Below, piece by piece: positions 24,979-30,376 of a stretch of DNA of 30,376 nt (within the stretch, counting starts at the first letter, position 1; each line of letters begins with the position of its first letter). A program made the position numbers and the translations under genes. Location: positions 1-30,376 of the forward strand of contig JBDTLT010000046.1 in the NCBI GenBank assembly GCA_039934635.1, in the 5' to 3' direction. Source of the stretch: DATLFA01 sp039934635. GTDB lineage: Bacteria; Actinomycetota; Acidimicrobiia; Acidimicrobiales; WLNW01. The notes beneath the pieces are model-generated. The model was not told where the DNA came from. It saw nothing but the letters and a program-made list of their open reading frames with translations, and did no database searches.

Positions 24979-25614
24979 ATGACGTCGGTGTTTGTCGTGG
25001 ACGACCACGAGATGGTGGCCGACAGCCTCTTGTTGGCGCTCGACTCGGTGTCGGATCTCCGCGGCGTCGGTCGAGCGGGGACCGTCGAGGAGGCGCGAGA
25101 GGTGTTGGCGTCGCAGCCCGTCGATGTCGTGATCGTCGACTATCGGCTGCCCGATGGCACCGGCGTCGAGCTCGTGGCGCAGTTGCGAGACACCATGCCC
25201 GGTGCCGGGTTCATCATGATGACGGCTTTCCCGGACCCCGGCGCGTTGTCGGCGGCACTCAAAGCCGGCTGTCGCGGCTTCATCTCCAAGGAAAGCGGCG
25301 TCAACTCCCTCCTCGGAGCCATACGGCGGGTGGCCGACGGCGAGTTGGCCGTCTCGGCACAATGGCTGAACGAATTGGCCGACTACTTGAGTTCACGCCA
25401 AGCGCGCACGTCAGTAGCGCTCTCGAGACGAGAGCACGAAGTGCTGCACGAGTTGGCGGCGGGCGTGTCTACCGAGGACATCGCGGCGCGGCTGTTCGTG
25501 AGCGTGCACACGGTGCGCAATCACGTTCACAGTGTGCTGCAAAAACTCGACGCCCACTCCCGTCTCGAAGCCGTGAGTCGAGCACAACAACAGGGCCTTC
25601 TCGATCGGCACTGA
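24979..25614 (+). CDS. NarL/FixJ-type response regulator
   Basis: This 211-residue two-component regulator has an N-terminal receiver domain (about 1-120) with acidic pocket VVDDHE (Asp8-Asp9), phospho-acceptor Asp54 in VIVDYRLPDG, switch residue Thr82 and Lys104 in FISKES. A LuxR-type helix-turn-helix follows (about 143-207): LSRREHEVLHELAAGVSTEDIAARLFVSVHTVRNHVHSVLQKL. The ATG at 24979 is chosen because GGGAG lies 5 bases upstream and the receiver domain then starts at once; an upstream in-frame ATG at 24925 would add an unrelated tail. It converges with the hybrid histidine kinase gene with 12 bases between stops. The kinase is a possible partner. Confidence 0.95.
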   Translation: MTSVFVVDDHEMVADSLLLALDSVSDLRGVGRAGTVEEAREVLASQPVDVVIVDYRLPDGTGVELVAQLRDTMPGAGFIMMTAFPDPGALSAALKAGCRGFISKESGVNSLLGAIRRVADGELAVSAQWLNELADYLSSRQARTSVALSRREHEVLHELAAGVSTEDIAARLFVSVHTVRNHVHSVLQKLDAHSRLEAVSRAQQQGLLDRH

Positions 25615-25626
25615 CGCGCGTTGCAC

Positions 25627-27999
25627 CTACGGACGTCGCGCGGAGAGCAGATCGTCCAGTGCATCGAGGAGCTCATCCGACGAGAACGGCTTGGTCAACA
25701 ACCGGTGCGGCAGCGGTGTTCCGTCGTCGATCACCGCGTCCGCGAAGCCCGATACCAAGAGGACCTCGACCGAAGGAAACTGGCGCCGGGTCAGCTCTGC
25801 GAGATCAACGCCGTTGATTCCTCCGGGCATCACGATGTCCGCTACGAGTACGTCGGGAGGGCACAGCGCGATTGCTTCGAGACCGTCGTACGCGTTTGCG
25901 GCTTCGATGACTTCGAAACCACGGTCGCGAAGCAGGCGCGCCGTCGGCTCGCGTAGGTCGTCATCATCATCAACGAGGACCACCCGCCCGACGCCGGCAA
26001 CGCGTGTCGGCGCGTCGATTGTCGGCAAAGCGATTGTCGGCGCTAGGGCAGGCGATGGTTCGTCCTCGGCCGGGAGGGTGACCGTCACGGTCGTTCCGCG
26101 GCCGATCGTCGAGGTGAGCGCAACATGGCCACCCAGCGCCGACACGATGCCGTGCACGCTGGCGAGCCCGAGCCCCGATCCATTGCCTTTCGTCGAGAAG
26201 AACGGTTCGAACACCTTGCCGATGACGTCGTCGGGTATCCCGACTCCGTTGTCGGCCACTGTGAGTTGTACCCATTCGCGCGCCACTGAGCCCGGAGGAA
26301 TCTGACCGATACCCCGTGATGTCGAGACACGGATCTTGCCGCCGGCGGGCAGTGCCTCACGGGCGTTACAAACAAGGTTCAGAAGCAGGCGGTCGAGATC
26401 GACTCGCGCCGCCCGTGTGCTACACGGTAGACCGTCCAGATCGACTTCGATCGAGACGGTGGAACTGATGGAGCCGCGCAGCAGAGTTTCGATCTCCGTA
26501 ACGGCATGATTGATGTCGACAATGCAAGCCTCGCCGAGATCGCGCTTCGCAAATGACAGCAACTGCCGCACCATCTCCGCGGCGCGCCCGCTGGCTCGCT
26601 GGATCACGTCGAGGTAGCGCTGCGCATCTGGCTCGACGCGAGATGCGAGCAATTCCGTGTTGATGTCGACCGCAGCCAGCACATTGCGAAAGTCATGTGC
26701 GATGCCACCGGACAGCCGTCCTAGCGATTCGAGGTGGCGAACGCGCTCGAGCTCGTCTCGCAGTGCGCTCTCGCGGTCGCGCTGTTCATATTGCTGCGTG
26801 ACATCAGTGAAGAACCCGACGCAACGGTGGTGAAGCCTCACTCCGGTACCACGGAGGGCGGCGACGCGTAAGTGCATACGACAGCGACGGCCATCGGCGG
26901 CGACTGCCCAGAATTCGATGTCATTGTTGTCTTGTCGGCTCGGACTCGACAGCGACGACCACCATGTTTCGAGTGCGGGGTCGGCGGCGGCGATCGAAAG
27001 CAGAAACCCACTTCGTTCGAAGAACGCCGCCTCGTGGCCCAGTAGCTCGAGCCGATTCAACAACCGGCACCGCTCTCGCGCTGGTTCCAGGAGGGCAACG
27101 GTGTCCGGCGTGCTTTCGAGGACCGCACGAAGTTGGGTGTCGCTGACCTTCAACTCGGCCTCGACCCGCTGTTGGTGGGCAAAGGGGCCGTCGAGCAACT
27201 GATCGTCGCGGTAGAGCGTCAACCGTTCGCGGCGCCACCTGATGGCGCTGCGACAGGTGGTCGCGAGAGCCGCCGCGCAGAGCGCGGCGAGGACAGCCGC
27301 AACCGGCGCGTCGTGACCGGTGGGTTCGCCGGGTCCGCTCACCGTGAGCGCGACGGGCTGCTCGCCGATCGTGAGGGTGCGCTGCACGGTGACGGGACCG
27401 AGCGCTGCGGCCGTACGGGCGACCGTCTGCCCGACGCGCGGGTCGAGCGCGGTGGCAGTGAACGCGGTTCCGGCGGGCAGGCCTTCGAGCGCGTTGCGGT
27501 CGATCGTCAACTCGATGTAGATCGTCGCGTCGCCGCTGCCAGCATGGCTGACGAACACGAGTCGATCGCGGTCACCATCGGATTGCGTGAGTACGAGCGC
27601 CGGCCTTCGTGCCGTCTCGCTCTGCGCCGCGCTCGACGGGATTGCCCGCTCGATCGAATTTGATTCACGGTTGGTCGCGATCACGGTGCCCGCGGCGTCG
27701 ACGATCGCCACGGCGGAGACCAACGAAGGCGTCTCGGTCACGGTCGCGACCGCCGCGCTGAGTTGCGTGGGATCCACAGTGACCGCCAGCGACCCGTCGA
27801 GGAGTAGGGCGGCTCGCTGCGCGTCGGCATCGATCGACCGAACGGCGGCGGATACGACGTCGGCGCGCGCCTCCAGCCGTTGCTGCACGGCAACGTCATG
27901 GCGGCGCTGCACCGCAAGAAGTGTGCACGCGCCCACCACGACGGCTATTGCCGCCGGAAGGACGGCGGTCCGTGCCGCACTTCGAAGCCCGCGGATCAC
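25627..27999 (-). CDS. Hybrid sensor histidine kinase with C-terminal receiver
   Basis: This is a 790-residue membrane kinase. Span 1 (about 11-30) is followed by an extracytoplasmic sensor of about 220 residues and span 2 (VAAVLAALCAAALATTC). Then come a PAS-like domain, a HisKA domain with phospho-acceptor His435 in GGIAHDFRN, and an ATPase domain with N-box LLNLVCNAREAL, G1 VADNGVGIP and G2 GSGLGLASVHG. The C-terminal receiver has VVLVDDDDD, Asp721 in VLVADIVMPGG and Lys in LLTKPFS. The GTG at 27999 is chosen because it forms a GTGA overlap with the stop of the upstream exported-protein gene; a start at 28086 would lengthen the overlap. The ending receiver implies a phosphorelay or self-control. 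The ligand is unknown. Confidence 0.93.
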   Translation of the reverse strand: MIRGLRSAARTAVLPAAIAVVVGACTLLAVQRRHDVAVQQRLEARADVVSAAVRSIDADAQRAALLLDGSLAVTVDPTQLSAAVATVTETPSLVSAVAIVDAAGTVIATNRESNSIERAIPSSAAQSETARRPALVLTQSDGDRDRLVFVSHAGSGDATIYIELTIDRNALEGLPAGTAFTATALDPRVGQTVARTAAALGPVTVQRTLTIGEQPVALTVSGPGEPTGHDAPVAAVLAALCAAALATTCRSAIRWRRERLTLYRDDQLLDGPFAHQQRVEAELKVSDTQLRAVLESTPDTVALLEPARERCRLLNRLELLGHEAAFFERSGFLLSIAAADPALETWWSSLSSPSRQDNNDIEFWAVAADGRRCRMHLRVAALRGTGVRLHHRCVGFFTDVTQQYEQRDRESALRDELERVRHLESLGRLSGGIAHDFRNVLAAVDINTELLASRVEPDAQRYLDVIQRASGRAAEMVRQLLSFAKRDLGEACIVDINHAVTEIETLLRGSISSTVSIEVDLDGLPCSTRAARVDLDRLLLNLVCNAREALPAGGKIRVSTSRGIGQIPPGSVAREWVQLTVADNGVGIPDDVIGKVFEPFFSTKGNGSGLGLASVHGIVSALGGHVALTSTIGRGTTVTVTLPAEDEPSPALAPTIALPTIDAPTRVAGVGRVVLVDDDDDLREPTARLLRDRGFEVIEAANAYDGLEAIALCPPDVLVADIVMPGGINGVDLAELTRRQFPSVEVLLVSGFADAVIDDGTPLPHRLLTKPFSSDELLDALDDLLSARRP

Positions 28000-28922
28000 G
28001 TCGGTGGTCTCGCATGCGCCCGGATGCGCAGGATCTGGTGAAACCAACGGATCCACCACTCGCGGGCCCGGGTGTGGCGCAGCCAACGAAACCAGGAGTA
28101 GGCGACGACGCCCGAGATGATCAGCGCCAAGAGCAATACGGTGATGAGCCAGCCCATCCAGCCTCGTCCGATCGGTGAGAGCGCGCCGAAGACCAGCGGC
28201 CGCCGCGGATCGGGGCGGGCAATCCGGGCGACCGATACCGCTTCACCGGATGCAGCCGCGGCAACCGCCTGCGAGGTACTCGGCGAAATTGTCTCCGTGG
28301 TCGATCTCGTTGTGCGCGGCGTCGTCGTGGCCGATTCGAGAGCTGACGACTCGGCCACGGTGCCATCAATGGGCGGCGGCGCGCCGGGCGTGACCCCGTT
28401 CGTTGCGATCGTGGTCGTTGACGTGGTGGTGTCGGCCCCCGACGTCGTCGTCGGAGCGGTCGAGGCAACGGTCGTCGTCACCCCGGCGGGTTGGAGGGTC
28501 GTCGACGGCGGGGGCAGCGCCGCTGTAGTCACCGTGAACGTCAGTGGCACATAGGGCAGCGGCACCAGATCTCGCGTACACGTGACGACGATCGCGTGAA
28601 GTCCTTGCAGTGCGCCGGCAGGAACTACGAATTGCGCGGACCAGATCCCGCTTGCCGGCACCACGACATCGATGCTGACACCGAGGGTCGCAATGAGCAC
28701 CCCCGCGTGCGACGGATTGATGAGCAGACCCGGTGGGCAGGCCGAGCCACTCACCGTGACCGCGGTACCCGCGGCGCCGCTCGTAGGGTCGATCGCGACG
28801 TCCGTGAGCGCGGCACTCGCGCCCGTGGCGAACAGCGACTGCAGTGTCACGAACGTACCCAGGAGGACCGTCGTCGCGATCGTGTGCTTCAGCGCGGGGC
28901 GCCGCGCTGTCCTCCAAGCCAT
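27996..28922 (-). CDS. Exported Ig-like, Thr-rich, membrane-tethered protein
   Basis: This 308-residue surface protein has a signal peptide (about 1-37, ending ATGASA) and one beta-sandwich domain resembling IPT/TIG or Ig-like modules (about 38-135, ALTDVAIDPTSGAAGTAVTVSG onward). A long Thr/Ser/Pro/Ala-rich linker follows (about 140-235). The protein ends with a membrane span (about 257-276) and a basic, Trp-rich cytoplasmic tail. No LPxTG sorting signal is seen, so anchoring is by the span. The stop overlaps the GTG of the histidine kinase by 4 bases, so the two proteins are made together. A role as accessory sensor or ligand-presenting partner of the kinase is inference. Confidence 0.85.
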   Translation of the reverse strand: MAWRTARRPALKHTIATTVLLGTFVTLQSLFATGASAALTDVAIDPTSGAAGTAVTVSGSACPPGLLINPSHAGVLIATLGVSIDVVVPASGIWSAQFVVPAGALQGLHAIVVTCTRDLVPLPYVPLTFTVTTAALPPPSTTLQPAGVTTTVASTAPTTTSGADTTTSTTTIATNGVTPGAPPPIDGTVAESSALESATTTPRTTRSTTETISPSTSQAVAAAASGEAVSVARIARPDPRRPLVFGALSPIGRGWMGWLITVLLLALIISGVVAYSWFRWLRHTRAREWWIRWFHQILRIRAHARPPT

Positions 28923-29105
28923 GCATTCCGTATCGTCTCGATCGCCGAAAAGGTTGAGCGATGGCCCTGGGCGAGCCCGGGTGAGCTGGTCGCGTGGGAC
29001 GTGGGCGTGTCCGCCGGACTCCCTCATGGACGTTGGTTTCCCCACGAAGGCAATGGGGTAGCACGTAGCCACCGTGCGCGCCCCGCGCCGAGGAGGTGTG
29101 TCTTC

Positions 29106-29663
29106 ATGGACACGTGGATCTGGATAGTCGTCATTGCGGTCGTGGTCGTGGTCGTCGCCGCAATCGTGATCACCAAGACCCAGCGGTCTCGTCGGCGCAC
29201 TGAGCTGAAGCACCGATTCGGAGACGAATACGAACGCACTGTCGAAGCGATGGACAGTCGTCGACAGGCCGAGATCGATCTGCGCAACCGCGAAGAGAAT
29301 CACGCACTGCTGCGTCTCCAGCCGCTCGCTCCGGCGGCGCGGGATCGTTATCAGGCTCGTTGGGCCGAGATGGAATCTCACTTCGTCGATCGGCCGCAGG
29401 TCGCGGTCGCCGATGCCGACAGCATGATCACGCAGGTGATGCTCGACCTCGGGTACCCGGTCGACAACTTCGAGTCGAATGCGTGGCTGATCTCGGTCGA
29501 GCACGCGGGCGTTGTCGCGAAATACCGTGAAGGCCACGACATCTACCTGCGCACGGTTGAAGGAACGGCAACGACAGAGGATCTGCGTCAAGGGGTACTC
29601 GCGTACCGAGCTCTGTTCGCGGAGTTGATGCGCGAGAGCGTCGATGCCGATCAACATTCCTGA
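29106..29663 (+). CDS. Conserved actinobacterial membrane-anchored protein, unknown function
   Basis: This 185-residue protein begins with a membrane span almost at once (about 4-23, very Val-rich) and continues as a helical cytoplasmic domain. Segments such as LKHRFGDEYERTVEAM, LLRLQPLAPAARDRYQARW, ESHFVDRPQVAVADADSMI, QVMLDLGYPV and TTEDLRQGVLAYRALFAELM recall a widespread uncharacterised actinobacterial family. I know no biochemical role. The ATG at 29106 has a full AGGAGGTG (29091-29098) with 7-base spacing. It diverges from the exported Ig-like gene across 183 bases, in which I see no gene, and ends in front of a hairpin shared with soxR. Confidence 0.85.
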   Translation: MDTWIWIVVIAVVVVVVAAIVITKTQRSRRRTELKHRFGDEYERTVEAMDSRRQAEIDLRNREENHALLRLQPLAPAARDRYQARWAEMESHFVDRPQVAVADADSMITQVMLDLGYPVDNFESNAWLISVEHAGVVAKYREGHDIYLRTVEGTATTEDLRQGVLAYRALFAELMRESVDADQHS

Positions 29664-29690
29664 GTAATTCGGTACGACCGATTGCGCGAG

Positions 29691-29715
29691 CGGCGCGAGC
29701 GCAGCGCTCGCGCCG
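29691..29715. terminator. Bidirectional hairpin terminator between convergent genes
   Basis: An 11-bp perfect stem (29691-29701 with 29705-29715) closes a 3-base loop, CAG. It lies between the stop of the forward membrane-protein gene (29663) and the stop of the reverse soxR gene (29764). No U-run follows on either side, as is common for hairpin terminators in GC-rich actinobacteria. Confidence 0.65.
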
Positions 29716-29763
29716 GCGCGTGCATCCGGGCCTGCCCCGAGTTGACGCGCGACCTCGCAACCG

Positions 29764-30204
29764 TCAGTCGTCGTCGAGGACGTAGCGAGGGCCCGGACCG
29801 CGCTGGGCGGCTCGGTCGTCGGGGTTGAGCAGCTTACAAAAGCTGAGGGACAGGCAACCGCAACCGATGCAGCCGTGCAATCGATCGCGGAGGCGCTCGA
29901 GCATGGCGATCTGGTGGTCGAGCCGCGGGCGCCACGACGACGAGAGGCGTTCCCAGTCCTTGGCGGTGGGGGTGCGGTTCTCGGGGAGCGACGCGAGCGC
30001 GGTCCGTATTTCATCGAGGGTCAGACCGACTTGTTGCGCGACGCGTACGAACGACACGCGGCGCAGCGTGTCGCGCCCGTAGCGGCGCTGGCCACCGGGT
30101 GAGCGGCTTGAGTGGATGAGGCCCTCGGTCTCGTAGAACCGAAGGGCCGAGGGCGCGACGCCCGTACGTTCGCTCAATGCACCGATCGTCAGTTCATTTT
30201 CCAT
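29764..30204 (-). CDS. soxR: Redox-sensing MerR-family activator SoxR
   Basis: SoxR senses redox-active compounds through a [2Fe-2S] cluster and activates promoters with an over-long spacer. The 146-residue protein has a MerR helix-turn-helix (LTIGALSERTGVAPSALRFYETEGLI) and wing (RSPGGQRRY), a dimerisation helix, and the cluster motif CIGCGCLSLSFC. The ligands are Cys112, Cys115, Cys117 and Cys123, with the exact SoxR spacing. A short acidic tail ends the protein. The start ATG 30204 is preceded by TAGAAT at 8 bases, so the message may be leaderless. The divergent gene at 30305 carries a SoxR-box promoter, so it is the likely target. Confidence 0.96.
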   Translation of the reverse strand: MENELTIGALSERTGVAPSALRFYETEGLIHSSRSPGGQRRYGRDTLRRVSFVRVAQQVGLTLDEIRTALASLPENRTPTAKDWERLSSSWRPRLDHQIAMLERLRDRLHGCIGCGCLSLSFCKLLNPDDRAAQRGPGPRYVLDDD

Positions 30205-30212
30205 GCCGGAGA

Positions 30213-30218
30213 ATTCTA
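30213..30218 (-). promoter_or_regulatory. -10 element TAGAAT of soxR
   Basis: On the reverse strand TAGAAT lies 8 bases before the soxR ATG with no SD between. Transcription would start at or next to the A of the start codon. The element is 11 bases from the -35 hexamer of the divergent promoter, so the regulator is placed to affect both directions. Confidence 0.5.
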
Positions 30219-30228
30219 GGCAGATACC

Positions 30229-30259
30229 TTGACTTCAAGTGAACTTTAATTTGTACGGT
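30229..30259 (+). promoter_or_regulatory. SoxR-box promoter with 19-bp spacer
   Basis: TTGACT (30229-30234) and TACGGT (30254-30259) fit a -35 and an actinobacterial -10 separated by 19 bases, the over-long spacing used by MerR-family activators. The dyad CTTCAAGTGAACTTTAAT overlaps the -35 and fills most of the spacer. It agrees with the enterobacterial sox box CCTCAAGTTAACTTGAGG at 13 of 18 positions by eye, including the core CAAGT-AACTT. Start of transcription would be near 30266, about 40 bases before the ATG at 30305. Confidence 0.75.
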
Positions 30260-30304
30260 GCGGCGGCGGGCGAGAGTCGCCCCGAGCAACCGCGAGGAAC
30301 CAAC

Positions 30305-30376
30305 ATGGACAAGTCAGGGCCGATCAGCCGCCGAATCGCCGACGAGGTCACTTCGTGGCCCGGCGTCGAGGTCGAT
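30305..30376 (+). CDS. Probable DUF5519/'luciferase-domain' protein, 3' partial
   Basis: Only the first 24 codons are in the window. The start is ATG 30305 with CGAGGAA a few bases upstream. The phrase RRIADEVTSWPGVEVD resembles the start of small proteins annotated as luciferase-domain or DUF5519 proteins, whose function is unknown; this rests on a short match and memory of the family. The gene is divergent from soxR and lies just after a SoxR-box promoter, so it is probably induced by redox-active compounds. It could also be a different short protein; the remainder is needed to decide. Confidence 0.45.
   Translation, partial: MDKSGPISRRIADEVTSWPGVEVD

Noticed and set aside
29124..29160. 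Repeated GTCGTGGT-like units
   Set aside because: They encode the Val-rich membrane span of the gene at 29106 and are not a separate repeat element.
28923..30014. Upstream extension of the exported-protein frame to 672 codons
   Set aside because: The extension runs antisense to the gene at 29106 and into soxR; the signal peptide after 28922 marks the real start.
1..30376. CRISPR array, tRNA, rRNA, transposase or prophage genes
   Set aside because: No regularly spaced direct repeats, tRNA-like cloverleaf with CCA end region, rRNA segments, transposase or integrase motifs were seen on either strand.

Overview
The window is GC-rich chromosomal DNA with strong G/C preference at third codon positions. 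It has GTG and TTG starts, several F420/flavin luciferase-like oxidoreductases, a SoxR-type regulator and Thr-rich exported proteins. It also has several genes whose start codon sits 7-8 nt after a TAnnnT -10 hexamer, as in leaderless transcripts. Together this points to an actinobacterium, quite possibly an Acidimicrobiia-like environmental lineage; the lineage is inference. I saw no rRNA, tRNA, CRISPR array or insertion sequence.

Region 1 (1-10931) is a catabolic block. A forward operon carries the last two steps of a meta-cleavage pathway: acylating acetaldehyde dehydrogenase (cut by the window edge) and 4-hydroxy-2-oxovalerate aldolase. It continues with a short-chain dehydrogenase and an F420-type LLM oxidoreductase. 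A second forward pair holds an alpha/beta-hydrolase-fold protein with Gly at the nucleophile position and a large LLM flavin oxidoreductase. Next come a reverse enoyl-CoA hydratase-like gene and a divergent LLM gene, which share a 31-bp promoter gap. A reverse pair follows: an acyl-CoA carboxyltransferase and an acyl-CoA synthetase with a 4-bp overlap.

Region 2 (11010-19172) is a forward operon for a peptide/nickel-type ABC importer in the order ATPase-ATPase-binding protein-permease-permease. It runs by overlapping genes into a double-length CaiB/BaiF CoA-transferase. A strong hairpin separates the binding-protein gene from the permeases. Import and CoA activation are therefore probably linked, feeding the CoA-ester and oxidoreductase genes of region 1. 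The substrate is unknown.

Region 3 (19272-28922) is membrane and signalling: an FtsX-like permease without a visible ATPase, and a membrane GAF-GGDEF diguanylate cyclase. Then come a broken allophanate hydrolase locus (an amidase tail meeting an inverted stand-alone C-terminal domain), a membrane-anchored protein of unknown function and a NarL-type response regulator. The region ends with a convergent hybrid histidine kinase translationally coupled to an exported Ig-like, Thr-rich membrane-tethered protein.

Region 4 (29106-30376) holds a small conserved membrane protein, a bidirectional hairpin terminator and soxR. A SoxR-box promoter with a 19-bp spacer drives a divergent gene that runs off the window.
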